A DNA stretch of 64,000 nt from Stutzerimonas stutzeri (GTDB lineage Bacteria > Pseudomonadota > Gammaproteobacteria > Pseudomonadales > Pseudomonadaceae): positions 62,001 to 126,000 of the forward strand of contig DDKB01000019.1 of the NCBI GenBank assembly GCA_002339675.1, in the 5' to 3' direction. The notes under the pieces are model-generated. The model ran no database searches. It was not told where the DNA came from and worked only from the letters and a program-made list of their open reading frames with translations. A program made the translations under genes and the position numbers. Shown here in pieces: positions 34,327-44,372 of the stretch (the stretch's first letter is position 1; the number at the start of each line of letters is the position of its first letter).

Positions 34327-35058
34327 TCAGTGATGGGTGTGGGCGGGGAGCGGAGCGGGGGCAGCATGGCCGCCCCCGTGGCCCATTAGCCACTGCTGGT
34401 GAGGCCCTGGCAGTGTCCACACACCAAAGAGCATCACCAAGATGCCACCGGCCACCCGAACTCCGCGCTTGCGCAGGAGGGCCGTGACCCGTTCTGCAGC
34501 CAGGCCAGTGGCCAGCAAAACTGGCCAGGTGCCGATCCCGAATGCCAGCATCAGCAGGGCACTGTCGACTGCATTTCCCTGGCTGGCGGCCCACAGCAGG
34601 GTGCTGTACACCAATCCGCACGGCAGCCATCCCCAGAGCGCACCAAGCAATAATGCCTGGGGCACGTGTTTGACCGGCATCAGCTGGCTCGCGTAGGGCT
34701 GGATGTGGCGCCAGAGGCCGCGTCCAACGGCTTCGACCCGCGTCAGTCCGCTCCAGATACCGGCCAGATACAGGCCCATGCTGATCAGCAGCAACGCGGC
34801 AACGACACGTAACAGCATGGCGGCCGGGCTGTTGGCGACGGCCCAGCCAGCCAACCCGATCAGCAGGCCCGCACAGGCGTAACTGAATACACGTCCCAGG
34901 TTGTAGGCGACCAGCAGGCGCAGGCGACGGCTGCGTTGCTCGGCTGGAATCGCCATGGTTAGCGCGCCCATCAGGCCGCCGCACATGCCCAGACAGTGAC
35001 CGCCACCAAGCAGGCCGAGCACCAGTGCGGACACCAGCAGGGGGATCAGTTCAGCCAC
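34327..35058 (-). CDS. TauE/SafE-like membrane protein of the cbb3 assembly cluster
   Basis: The 243-residue protein starts at GTG 35058, overlapping the end of ccoS by 8 bases. It has about six membrane spans, a GGGHCLGMCGG motif near residue 19 and GWLPCGLVYSTLLWA near 146; the paired cysteines in membrane helices resemble the DsbD/UreH-like transmembrane fold. Its C-terminal tail is rich in His (HGGGH, THH) and could bind metal. Orthologues sit next to ccoS/ccoI in Pseudomonas and are thought to support metal handling for the cbb3 oxidase. Confidence 0.82.
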   Translation of the reverse strand: MAELIPLLVSALVLGLLGGGHCLGMCGGLMGALTMAIPAEQRSRRLRLLVAYNLGRVFSYACAGLLIGLAGWAVANSPAAMLLRVVAALLLISMGLYLAGIWSGLTRVEAVGRGLWRHIQPYASQLMPVKHVPQALLLGALWGWLPCGLVYSTLLWAASQGNAVDSALLMLAFGIGTWPVLLATGLAAERVTALLRKRGVRVAGGILVMLFGVWTLPGPHQQWLMGHGGGHAAPAPLPAHTHH

Positions 35059-35260
35059 GATCGGATTTCTCCGTGTCGCTGCTGTGGTCGGCCTGCTCGA
35101 CGCCGGCGCGATGCTTGGGGTCTTCTTCGTCGAACAGGATGCTGTGGGCGGGGCTGTCCAGGTCGTCGTACTGGCCGCTGTCGACCGCCCAGAAGAACAC
35201 CCAGATTGCCAAGGCGACCAGCACCACTGCAACGGGAATGAGAATGTACAGTGCAGCCAT
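35051..35260 (-). CDS. ccoS: cbb3 oxidase maturation protein CcoS
   Basis: The 69-residue protein has one N-terminal membrane span (ALYILIPVAVVLVALAIWVFFWAV) followed by the family signature SGQYDDLDSPAHSILFDEED and a short acidic tail. CcoS is needed for heme and copper insertion into CcoN. Start ATG 35260, preceded by GGAG. It follows ccoI and overlaps the TauE-like gene. Confidence 0.95.
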   Translation of the reverse strand: MAALYILIPVAVVLVALAIWVFFWAVDSGQYDDLDSPAHSILFDEEDPKHRAGVEQADHSSDTEKSDRG

Positions 35261-35304
35261 TGGAGCCTCCTGAATCGGTTGGCGTAGCAGCGCCCTAGGC
35301 GGGC

Positions 35305-37749
35305 TCAGCCCGCGGCGGCATGAACCTGCTGGCGAAGGGGCGGCAGGCCCGGCTGGCGGATCAGCCGCAGCGCGTTGAGCACTACCAGCAGCGAGCTGGC
35401 AGACATGCCCAGCGCCGCCCACAGGGGGGTGACCCAGCCGATCGCGGCAAACGGCAGGATCAGGCCGTTATACAGACTGGCCCAGACCAGGTTCTCGACG
35501 ATGATATGCCGGCTCCGGCGGGCTACGGTGAGCGCCTGGACGAGCGAGTCGAGCCGGTTACTCAGCAGGACCGCGTCTGCGCTGGTCTTGGCCAGGTCCG
35601 TGGCCGTCCCCATGGCGACGCTGATGTCCGCCGCCGCCAGCACCGGCGCATCGTTGACCCCGTCGCCGAGCATCAGCACGCGGTGCCCGGCCTGCTGGAG
35701 GCGCTGCAGGTGGCTGAGCTTGTCGGCCGGGGTCAAGCCGCCGTGGGATTCACCGATTCCGAGGCGCTGCGCAATCTGCCCGACCATGGGAGAGCTGTCG
35801 CCGGACAACAGCAGCGTGTGCCAGCCGCGACGTCGGCAGGCCTCGAGCAGCGCGGGTGCGTCATCGCGCATCCGGTCGTTGAGCACCAGCCAGGCCAGTG
35901 GGCCACGGGCATCTCCGAGCAGCAGCCATTGGCCATCGATCTCGGGAATGGTCGGCGCCTGGCCGGCATAGCCGGTCGCCACGAAATCCGGCCGCCCGAT
36001 ACGCAGGGTGCGCCCGGCAACACTGCCTTGCAGGCCGAGTCCGGGCACGCTTTCGACGAGGTCGGCCGGCTTCGGCGCGCGGCCGAAGGCCTTCGCGATG
36101 GGGTGTTCCGACCGGTTTTCCAGGGCCGCTGCCAGCTCAAGGCAGGTGTCGGCGTCCAGGTCCGCCAAGGGACGGACCTCGGCGAGGGTCAGCCGTCCCT
36201 CCGTAAGCGTACCGGTCTTGTCGAAAATCACGGTGTCGATGTGGTTGAGGCCCTCAAGGACATGCCCGCGGGTCAGCAACAGGCCGAGCCGGTGCAGCGT
36301 CCCCGTGGCGGTGGTCAGGGCGGTCGGGGTTGCCAGGGACAGGGCACAGGGACAGGTGGCCACCAGCAAGGCGAGGACAATCCAGAACGCCCGCTGCGGG
36401 TCGATCTGCCACCAGACGATGCCGACCACCACCGCGGCGAGCAGCACGACCAGCAGAAACCATTGCGCCACGCGATCAGCCAGTTCCGCCAGTCGCGGCT
36501 TGTCCGACTGGGCGCGCTCCAGCAGGCTGACGATCGCCGAGAGCCGGGTACTGTCGCCGAGGGCTTGCACTTCGATGACCAGCGCGCCCTCGACGTTGAG
36601 GGTGCCGGCCGTGACGACGTCGCCCGGCGCCCGCGGCTGCGGTAGGTATTCGCCGGTCAGGACTGATTCGTCGACGCTCGACTGACCGTCGACGATGCGG
36701 CCGTCAGCCGGAATGAGCGAGCCGGGATGCACCAGCACCCGATCGCCCACTGCCAATTCGCTCAGTAGGATGCGGCTGGACTGGCCGTCTTTGCCCAGCT
36801 TCAAACACGACGCCGGCAACAGATTGACCAGTTGGGCGGTGGCCGCGGCGGTGCGCTCACGAGCGCGGCGCTCGAGAAACCTGCCCGCGAGCAGGAACAG
36901 CGCGAACATGCCGACGGCGTCGAAGTACAGTTCTCCCTGGCCGGTCAGGGTCGACCAGATCCCGGCGATGTAAGCACCGCCGATGGCCAGCGACACCGAG
37001 ACATCCATGGTTAGGTGCCTCGTGCGCAGGTCGCGCAGGGCGCCCTTGAAAAAATCGATCGAGCAGTAGAACACGATGGGGGTGGTTAACAGCAGGGCGG
37101 TCCAGCGCAGGATGCTGGCCATGCCCGGCGACAGATCGATGTTGAACTCCGGCCAGGTCGCCATCGTCGCCATCATCACCTGCATCCACAGCAGCCCGGC
37201 TACACCGAGCTGGCGCATGCTGCGGCGATTTTCATGCGCGAGGCGCTCGGCCGCGAGGTCGGCCTGGTAGGGATGGGCCGCGTAACCGATGCGACGCAGC
37301 TCGGCGAGCAGTTCGCTGAGCGGCATTGCAGCATCCTGCCAGCGTACCCGCAGGCGGTGATTGGACAGGTTGAGGCTGGCCTCGATGACCCCGTCGAGGC
37401 CGCGAAGGTGTTTCTCGATCAGCCAGCCACAGGCTGCACAGCTGATGCCCTCGATCATCAGCGACGTGCTGGCCTGTTCACCCTGATGCTCGACGAATGG
37501 CGCCTGGACGTCCGGTCGGTCGTACAGCGCGAGCTCGTCGCTGAGGGCCTGGGGCAATGCGTCGGGATTGATCGAGGCGTCGCTGCGATGCTGGTAGTAG
37601 CTTTCGAGGCCACCCTGGACGATAGCCTCGGCGACAGCCTGGCAGCCGGGGCAGCAGAAGGACCGCTGCTGGTTCAATACCTGGGCATGGAAGGCGCTTC
37701 CCGCTGGAACGGGAAGGCTGCAGTGGTAGCAGGGAACAGGGCTTGCCAT
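35305..37749 (-). CDS. ccoI: Copper-exporting P1B-type ATPase CcoI
   Basis: The 814-residue protein moves copper across the inner membrane for cbb3 assembly. An N-terminal cysteine-rich segment (C7, C10, FCCPGC at 32-36) is followed by a heavy-metal domain with GISCAACGW (C104, C107). The membrane ion-binding motif is CPC at 466-468, and the phosphorylation site DKTGT begins at D510. The actuator TGE lies in VLTGEYLP near 364-368 and the hinge in MLGDGVNDAPVL near the C-terminus. The gene lies between ccoH and ccoS. Confidence 0.96.
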   Translation of the reverse strand: MASPVPCYHCSLPVPAGSAFHAQVLNQQRSFCCPGCQAVAEAIVQGGLESYYQHRSDASINPDALPQALSDELALYDRPDVQAPFVEHQGEQASTSLMIEGISCAACGWLIEKHLRGLDGVIEASLNLSNHRLRVRWQDAAMPLSELLAELRRIGYAAHPYQADLAAERLAHENRRSMRQLGVAGLLWMQVMMATMATWPEFNIDLSPGMASILRWTALLLTTPIVFYCSIDFFKGALRDLRTRHLTMDVSVSLAIGGAYIAGIWSTLTGQGELYFDAVGMFALFLLAGRFLERRARERTAAATAQLVNLLPASCLKLGKDGQSSRILLSELAVGDRVLVHPGSLIPADGRIVDGQSSVDESVLTGEYLPQPRAPGDVVTAGTLNVEGALVIEVQALGDSTRLSAIVSLLERAQSDKPRLAELADRVAQWFLLVVLLAAVVVGIVWWQIDPQRAFWIVLALLVATCPCALSLATPTALTTATGTLHRLGLLLTRGHVLEGLNHIDTVIFDKTGTLTEGRLTLAEVRPLADLDADTCLELAAALENRSEHPIAKAFGRAPKPADLVESVPGLGLQGSVAGRTLRIGRPDFVATGYAGQAPTIPEIDGQWLLLGDARGPLAWLVLNDRMRDDAPALLEACRRRGWHTLLLSGDSSPMVGQIAQRLGIGESHGGLTPADKLSHLQRLQQAGHRVLMLGDGVNDAPVLAAADISVAMGTATDLAKTSADAVLLSNRLDSLVQALTVARRSRHIIVENLVWASLYNGLILPFAAIGWVTPLWAALGMSASSLLVVLNALRLIRQPGLPPLRQQVHAAAG

Positions 37750-37756
37750 TGGCCGG

Positions 37757-38260
37757 TCAGTAGCTCAGCGCGAGCGCCCGGCCGGTGACGATCTCCTTTT
37801 CCTCGAACAGGCGCCAGTCCTGGTCGCCCTCGCGGCCAAGGATTTCCACGAAGCGGCGCCCAGTCACCGGCTCCTGCATATGGCCCTGGTAGAACCCGTC
37901 GCCCTGGGGTTGCAGGACGATGCGACGGTCGCGTTCCGGTTGGGTCGGCGAGATGAGATTGAGCACCAGTTCATGAGGGCGGCTATTGCCGCTCAGCTGC
38001 ACTTCGGCGAGACCGCGCTCGTCGTCAAGAGTGATCCGGGCTTTCATCTGCAGGCGCTCGGCGAGCTTTTCTCGGTCGAGCGACTGGTTGATGCCCTTGC
38101 CGGCATCGTAGTAGTTATCCGAGACCAGGCTGTCGGAGTTGCGAATCGCGATGGTCAGCATCGAGGTGCCGAGGATCACCGACAGTAGCAGAATGCCAAT
38201 GACGAACCAGGCCCAGAACTGGGTGTACCAACGGGTGTTTTCGTGGTCGGAAGTGCTCAT
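37757..38260 (-). CDS. ccoH: cbb3 oxidase assembly protein CcoH (FixH)
   Basis: The 167-residue protein has one N-terminal membrane span (FWAWFVIGILLLSVILGTSMLTIAI) and a periplasmic domain with NYYDAGKGINQSLDRE, the FixH family motif. CcoH stays associated with the cbb3 complex and is needed for its assembly. It ends 7 bases before ccoI begins and starts 11 bases after ccoG. Confidence 0.94.
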   Translation of the reverse strand: MSTSDHENTRWYTQFWAWFVIGILLLSVILGTSMLTIAIRNSDSLVSDNYYDAGKGINQSLDREKLAERLQMKARITLDDERGLAEVQLSGNSRPHELVLNLISPTQPERDRRIVLQPQGDGFYQGHMQEPVTGRRFVEILGREGDQDWRLFEEKEIVTGRALALSY

Positions 38261-38271
38261 GTACTACCTGT

Positions 38272-39684
38272 TCAGCGGATGCTCGGGCCGATGAAGCGGC
38301 TGTCCGAGTCATCTTCGATGGAAGGATCGTCCGCCGACCTGACGTGGAAGACGATCTCGTTGGTGCTCGACGGCAGGCGCTCGGGTTCGATGGACAGCTC
38401 CACCGGAACCGTCACCAGTTCTCCGGCCTCGGCGCGGATCTCGTTGCGACCTTGGTACTGCAGCCCTTCTAGGCCGGTGGCCTCGATGATGAAGGTCTGC
38501 TCGTTCTGCGCCTTATTCATGACCTTGAGCGTATAGACGTTCTCGATCCGGCCCTGCTCGTTTTCGCGGTACAGCACGCGGTCCTTGAGCACGTCCAGCT
38601 TCACCAGCGAGCGATCGCTGACAGCGAACGTGAAGATGCCCATCATCGTCAGCAGCGCAACGGCATAGCCGATCAATCGGGGACGGGCCAGGTGGGTTTT
38701 CTGGCCGGACAGGTTGTGCTCGGTGGTGTAGCTGATCAGACCGCGGGGGTAGTTCATCTTGTCCATGATGGTGTCGCAGGCGTCGATGCAGGCGGCGCAG
38801 CCGATGCATTCGATCTGCAGTCCGTCGCGGATGTCGATGCCCGTCGGACAGACCTGCACGCACATGGTGCAGTCGATGCAGTCGCCTAGGCCCATGGCCT
38901 TGTAATCAGCGTCCTTCTTGCGCGGTCCGCGGCGCTCGCCGCGGCGTGGATCATACGACACGATCAGCGTGTCCTTGTCGAACATCACGCTTTGGAAGCG
39001 GGCGTAGGGGCACATGTAGATGCACACCTGCTCACGCAGGTAGCCGGCGTTGCCATAGGTCGCCAGGGTGAAGAAACCTACCCAGAACGCCGCCCAACCG
39101 CCGACCTGGAGTGTAAACAGATCGGGCACAAGATCGCGGATGGGGGTGAAGTAGCCGACGAAGGTAATGCCGATCGCCAGCGAAACCCCAAGCCAGATCG
39201 AATGCTTGGCCAGCTTGCGCAAGAACTTGTTGCCGCTCATAGGCGCTTTGTCGAGCTTCATGCGCTGGTTGCGATCACCCTCGGTGACCTTTTCCGCCCA
39301 CATGAATACCCAGGTAAACACGCTCTGCGGGCAGGTGTAGCCGCACCACACTCGCCCGGCGAACACCGTGATGAAGAACAGGCCGAAGGCGCAGATGATC
39401 AGCATTGCCGAGAGGAGGATGAAATCCTGCGGCCAGAAGGTCGCGCCGAAGATGTAGAACTTGCGCTCGGGCAGGTCCCACCATACCGCCTGGCGGCCGT
39501 TCCAGGTCAGCCACACGGTACCGAAATAGAGGACGAAGAGGAGTGCTCCGCCAACCAGCCTCAGATTGCGAAAAAGGCCGGTAAAAGCGCGGGTGTAGAT
39601 CTTTTCACGCGAAGCGTAGAGGTCGGACGAGGCGTTGACCTTGGAGGGGGGCGTTACATCACGAACGGGGATCTGCTGAGACAT
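38272..39684 (-). CDS. ccoG: cbb3 oxidase assembly ferredoxin CcoG (FixG/RdxA)
   Basis: The 470-residue membrane protein has several spans, a NapH-like CGYTCPQSVFTWVFMW segment near residue 113 and two [4Fe-4S] ferredoxin motifs, CIDCTMCVQVCP and CIGCAACIDACD, near 267-310. A FixG C-terminal immunoglobulin-like domain follows. CcoG reduces Cu2+ to Cu+ for oxidase assembly. It is the first gene of the ccoGHIS cluster. ATG 39684. Confidence 0.96.
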   Translation of the reverse strand: MSQQIPVRDVTPPSKVNASSDLYASREKIYTRAFTGLFRNLRLVGGALLFVLYFGTVWLTWNGRQAVWWDLPERKFYIFGATFWPQDFILLSAMLIICAFGLFFITVFAGRVWCGYTCPQSVFTWVFMWAEKVTEGDRNQRMKLDKAPMSGNKFLRKLAKHSIWLGVSLAIGITFVGYFTPIRDLVPDLFTLQVGGWAAFWVGFFTLATYGNAGYLREQVCIYMCPYARFQSVMFDKDTLIVSYDPRRGERRGPRKKDADYKAMGLGDCIDCTMCVQVCPTGIDIRDGLQIECIGCAACIDACDTIMDKMNYPRGLISYTTEHNLSGQKTHLARPRLIGYAVALLTMMGIFTFAVSDRSLVKLDVLKDRVLYRENEQGRIENVYTLKVMNKAQNEQTFIIEATGLEGLQYQGRNEIRAEAGELVTVPVELSIEPERLPSSTNEIVFHVRSADDPSIEDDSDSRFIGPSIR

Positions 39685-39713
39685 CGATTGCGTACCACGG
39701 CGGAGGGTGAGTG

Positions 39714-39739
39714 TCCCGGCCGATGCATGCCGGCCGGGA
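39714..39739. terminator. Hairpin between ccoP and ccoG
   Basis: TCCCGGCCG (39714-39722) and CGGCCGGGA (39731-39739) form a perfect 9-base-pair stem with an 8-base loop. On the plus strand TCTTTT follows; on the minus strand, the direction of the cco genes, there is no T-run. It may limit readthrough from ccoP into ccoG or protect the 3' end of the structural-gene mRNA. Confidence 0.5.
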
Positions 39740-39820
39740 TCTTTTGCTTACCTGCTGCGAATGGTACGCCTCGATACTGGCGATCAGGTGCGACCGTCGG
39801 TCGCGCCTGAATCGGTCGGA

Positions 39821-40738
39821 TCAGTTCTCCGACTTCTGCGAGAGGCTGTACACATAAGCGGCCAGCAGGTGCACTTTGTCATTGCCAAGGTGGTCTTGCT
39901 GGGCCGGCATGCGGCCATTACGACCGTAGCGAAGCGTTTGCTGAATCTGTCCGAAACTCGAGCCATACAGCCAGGTGTTATCGGTCAGGTTCGGCGCGCC
40001 CATCGCCTGGGTGCCTTTGCCTTCTGGACCATGGCAAGCTACACAGTTGGTCGCGAAGATTTTTTGACCCTGCTCAATGTCAGCGTCGATCCCTTCCGGA
40101 ACATCGCGGCCCGACAGGCTGCGTACGTAGCCGGCCACGTTGCGGATGCCGTCCTCGCCCAGTACGTCGCGCCAGGCTGGCATGGCTGCCTGACGGCCGC
40201 CCATGATGGTGGTCTTGATGGTTTCAGGTGCACCACCGTAGAGCCAGTCGTTGTCGGTCAGGTTGGGGAAGCCATAGGCGCCCTTTGCGTCGGAACCGTG
40301 GCAGACCGAGCAGTTGGAGGCGAACAGCCGGCCGCCCATCTTCAGGGCCTGCGGGTCCTGTGCCACTTCTTCGACCGGCATCGCAGCGAACTTGGCGTAC
40401 AGCGGGCCGTATTGCTCGTTGGCCTTGTCCACTTCGCGCTGCCATTCCTTGACCTGGGTCCAGCCGCCTTCGTAGCCGGGCAGCAGGCCTTTCCAATTAC
40501 CCAGGCCCGGGTACAGCGCCAGGTAGCCGAGGGCGAAGATCACGGTGGCAACGAACAGCATGAACCACCAGCGCGGCAGCGGGTTGTCATACTCTTCGAT
40601 CCCGTCATAGGAGTGGCCGACGGTTTCTTCGGTGCTGTCGTGGCGTTGTCCCTTGCGAGTCGCGAGCAGCAGCCAGACCAGTGCCGCAATGGTCCCCAGG
40701 CTCAACAGGGTGATGTACCAACTCCAAAACGTGGTCAT
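39821..40738 (-). CDS. ccoP: cbb3 oxidase diheme subunit CcoP (operon with ccoQ)
   Basis: The 305-residue protein passes electrons from soluble cytochromes to CcoO. Two membrane segments (about residues 5-25 and 57-77) flank the FixP motif GIEEYDNPLPRWW. The heme c sites are C143-x-x-C146-H147 (CSVCH) and C232-x-x-C235-H236 (CVACH), each in a cytochrome c domain with a distal Met (AAMPAW and RMPAQ). It starts one base after the ccoQ stop. It is more divergent from its paralogue at 43337 than ccoN or ccoO are from theirs. Confidence 0.96.
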   Translation of the reverse strand: MTTFWSWYITLLSLGTIAALVWLLLATRKGQRHDSTEETVGHSYDGIEEYDNPLPRWWFMLFVATVIFALGYLALYPGLGNWKGLLPGYEGGWTQVKEWQREVDKANEQYGPLYAKFAAMPVEEVAQDPQALKMGGRLFASNCSVCHGSDAKGAYGFPNLTDNDWLYGGAPETIKTTIMGGRQAAMPAWRDVLGEDGIRNVAGYVRSLSGRDVPEGIDADIEQGQKIFATNCVACHGPEGKGTQAMGAPNLTDNTWLYGSSFGQIQQTLRYGRNGRMPAQQDHLGNDKVHLLAAYVYSLSQKSEN

Positions 40739-40921
40739 TTATTTCTTACTCCTGGAAGCTTCTTCTTCACGCTTCTTGGTCTCGGGCTCGTCTGCGAAGG
40801 GCAGGTTGGCGGCTTCATCGAAGCTTTTCTTGCGCTTGCTGCTGTAAGCCCAAAGCACGACGCCGACAAAGGCGACAAAAACAAGAACGGTGCCCAGACC
40901 GCGGAGAGTCCCGATATCCAT
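40739..40921 (-). CDS. ccoQ: cbb3 oxidase small subunit CcoQ
   Basis: The 60-residue protein has one membrane span (TVLVFVAFVGVVLWAYS) followed by the CcoQ motif SSKRKKSFDEAANLPFAD and a charged tail. CcoQ stabilises the complex. It lies between ccoO and ccoP in the usual place, but only in this operon; the paralogous operon at 43337-46420 has no equivalent. Confidence 0.95.
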   Translation of the reverse strand: MDIGTLRGLGTVLVFVAFVGVVLWAYSSKRKKSFDEAANLPFADEPETKKREEEASRSKK

Positions 40922-40927
40922 CGTGCG

Positions 40928-41539
40928 TTACCGTTTGTTGGTGAGAGTTGTGCCAAGGCTTTGCAGGAAGGCGACAAGGGCATCCATCTCGGTTTTGCCC
41001 TTGACGGCATCCTTGGCACCGGCAATGTCTTCCTCGGTGTAAGGCACACCGACGCTGCGCAGGGCGACCATCTTGTCACCGGTGTGCTTGCCGTCTAGCT
41101 TGTTCTCGACCAGCCAGGGGTAAGCCGGCATCTTCGACTCGGGCACCACGTTGCGCGGGTTGTACAGGTGCGCGCGGTGCCAGTCGTCGGAGTAGCGGTT
41201 GCCGACCCGGGCCAGGTCCGGGCCGGTGCGCTTGGAGCCCCACAGGAAGGGGTGGTCGTAGACGCTTTCGCCGGCAACCGAGTAGTGGCCGTAGCGCTCG
41301 GTCTCGGCGCGGAACGGGCGGATCATCTGCGAGTGGCAGCCAACGCAGCCTTCACGGATGTAAATATCGCGCCCTTCGAGTTCCAGGGCCGTGCGTGGCT
41401 TCATGCCTTCGACCGGCTCGTTGACCACGTCCTGGAAGAACAGCGGGACGATTTGGGTCAGGCCGCCGATGCTCACTGCCAGGACCATGAACAGGGTCAG
41501 CAGACCGACGTTCTTTTCGAGTATTTCGTGATTCTTCAT
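40928..41539 (-). CDS. ccoO: cbb3 oxidase monoheme subunit CcoO (operon with ccoQ)
   Basis: The 203-residue protein has an N-terminal membrane anchor (LLTLFMVLAVSIGGLTQIVPLFF) and one heme c site, C65-V-G-C68-H69, with the heme Met in ESKMPAYPW. It receives electrons from CcoP and hands them to CcoN. It starts 12 bases after the ccoN stop. Residues 60-145 are identical to the paralogue at 44373, while the flanks differ. Confidence 0.97.
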   Translation of the reverse strand: MKNHEILEKNVGLLTLFMVLAVSIGGLTQIVPLFFQDVVNEPVEGMKPRTALELEGRDIYIREGCVGCHSQMIRPFRAETERYGHYSVAGESVYDHPFLWGSKRTGPDLARVGNRYSDDWHRAHLYNPRNVVPESKMPAYPWLVENKLDGKHTGDKMVALRSVGVPYTEEDIAGAKDAVKGKTEMDALVAFLQSLGTTLTNKR

Positions 41540-41551
41540 TTATCCGTTCCC

Positions 41552-42979
<1,428 letters not shown>

Positions 42980-43336
42980 GCAAGGCTTCCACGCTAATGG
43001 CATTTCAAGGGGGCAAAAACGGCGGCAAGTATGGAGAAAGGAGGGGGGCAATGCAATCAGAGCCCGGGCCGTCTCATGCCGTTCGGACCCTGATTCCAAG
43101 CGTTTTCCATGTGCTTTGCAGGGTCGTTTGACACGTCATGCCGACGTGTCCAGTCGGGGGCTTCGCCTTGTAGTTCTGCGGGGGTTCGGCGACTGAGCGG
43201 GAATATAGAAGCCGCGAGCCAGAAGGGCAAACCGGGAAGGAACTGAACGGTCTGCGACAGAGGGTCGCATGGGGCGGTTTCGAGGCGGGACTTGATTCGC
43301 AACAGGGCGGTACGTGGTACCGCCCTGTAGGACGTT
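42980..43336. other. 357-base gap between the two cbb3 operons
   Basis: The gap holds the end of the upstream operon and must contain the promoter for the ccoNOQP operon. The only strong structure is the perfect hairpin at 43302-43328. I searched for TTGAT-N4-GTCAA or ATCAA and found only half-sites. GGAGAAAGGAGG at 43034-43045 is purine-rich but is not placed to serve ccoN. No gene is seen. Confidence 0.5.
43302..43328. terminator. Perfect 12-base-pair hairpin after the upstream cbb3 operon
   Basis: ACAGGGCGGTAC (43302-43313) and GTACCGCCCTGT (43317-43328) pair perfectly around a 3-base loop, 9 bases past the stop codon of ccoP (43337). There is no T-run on the minus strand. It probably ends the ccoNOP transcript or blocks exonucleases at its 3' end. 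Confidence 0.6.
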
Positions 43337-44272
43337 TTACTGTTTCGCCAGGCGCTCAGGCTGCTGCGAGAGGCTATAGACGTACGCGGCCAGCAGATGG
43401 ACCTTGTCGTTGCCCAGATACTGCTCCTGTGCCGGCATCTGGCCGTTGCGGCCGTGGCGGATGGTTTGTTGCAGCTGCGGCAGGCTCGAGCCGTAGATCC
43501 AGCCGGTCGGGTTGGTCAGGTTCGGCGCACCCATGGCCACCGTCCCGGTGCCCTTTTCGCCGTGGCAGACTGCGCAGGTCTGGGCGAACACCTTGCTGCC
43601 CGCGGCGACGTCCGCTTCGGTTCCTTCCGGCAACGGCAGGCCGGCCAGTTCGTTGCGCACGTAAGCGGCGACGTTCTTCACGCCATCTTCACCGATGACC
43701 TGGCCCCAAGCCGGCATCGCCGCGACGCGGCCGTGCAGGATGGTGGTCTTGATGGTGTCGGCATCGCCGCCCCAGCGCCATTCACGGTCAGCCAAGTTGG
43801 GAAAGCCATTGGCGCCCTTGGCGTCGGAGCCATGGCAGACCGCGCAATGGTTGGCGAACAGCCGCCCGCCGATCTTAAGTGCGTGCGGATCCTGCGCCGC
43901 CTGGGCCACGCTCATCGCCGAATACTTGGCGAAGATCGGTCCGAACTTGGCGTCGGCCTGTTCCACCTCGCGCTGCCATTGCTTGGTCTGCGTCCAGCCG
44001 TCCTCGTAGCCTGGCAGCACGCCTTTCCAGTTACCCAGGCCCGGATAGAGCGCCAGGTAGAGGATGCCGAATACCAGGGTGCCGATGAACAGCAGGAACC
44101 ACCAGCGTGGAAGCGGGTTGTCATATTCCTCGATGCCGTCGAAGGAATGCCCCATGGTCTTGTCGGTGGTGCCGGCGGATTCGCCCTTGCGCGTGGCGAA
44201 GATCAGCCAGAACAGAGCGACAATGGTGCCCAGCGTCAGCAGGGCGATGTAACCACTCCAGAATGCGTTCAT
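43337..44272 (-). CDS. ccoP: cbb3 oxidase diheme subunit CcoP (operon without ccoQ)
   Basis: The 311-residue protein has the same plan as the copy at 39821: two membrane segments around GIEEYDNPLPRWW and heme c sites C143/C146/H147 (CAVCH) and C233/C236/H237 (CAVCH). Many surface residues and the C-terminal RLAKQ differ from the other copy. It follows ccoO after a 100-base gap that holds no ccoQ. Confidence 0.96.
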   Translation of the reverse strand: MNAFWSGYIALLTLGTIVALFWLIFATRKGESAGTTDKTMGHSFDGIEEYDNPLPRWWFLLFIGTLVFGILYLALYPGLGNWKGVLPGYEDGWTQTKQWQREVEQADAKFGPIFAKYSAMSVAQAAQDPHALKIGGRLFANHCAVCHGSDAKGANGFPNLADREWRWGGDADTIKTTILHGRVAAMPAWGQVIGEDGVKNVAAYVRNELAGLPLPEGTEADVAAGSKVFAQTCAVCHGEKGTGTVAMGAPNLTNPTGWIYGSSLPQLQQTIRHGRNGQMPAQEQYLGNDKVHLLAAYVYSLSQQPERLAKQ

Positions 44273-44372
44273 CTGTTACTCCCGGGCAGCCCGAACGCTC
44301 GAACTGCCCCGCGATGTTAGTTCCTGACGCCTGCCTCTGCAGGACGTCGTTCTCGATGGCCGGATGCCGGCC

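Noticed and set aside
43291..43304. TTGAT followed by TCGC and AACAG, as an Anr site for ccoNOQP
   Set aside because: Only one half matches; the second half has several mismatches to GTCAA or ATCAA, and the site is about 320 bases from ccoN.
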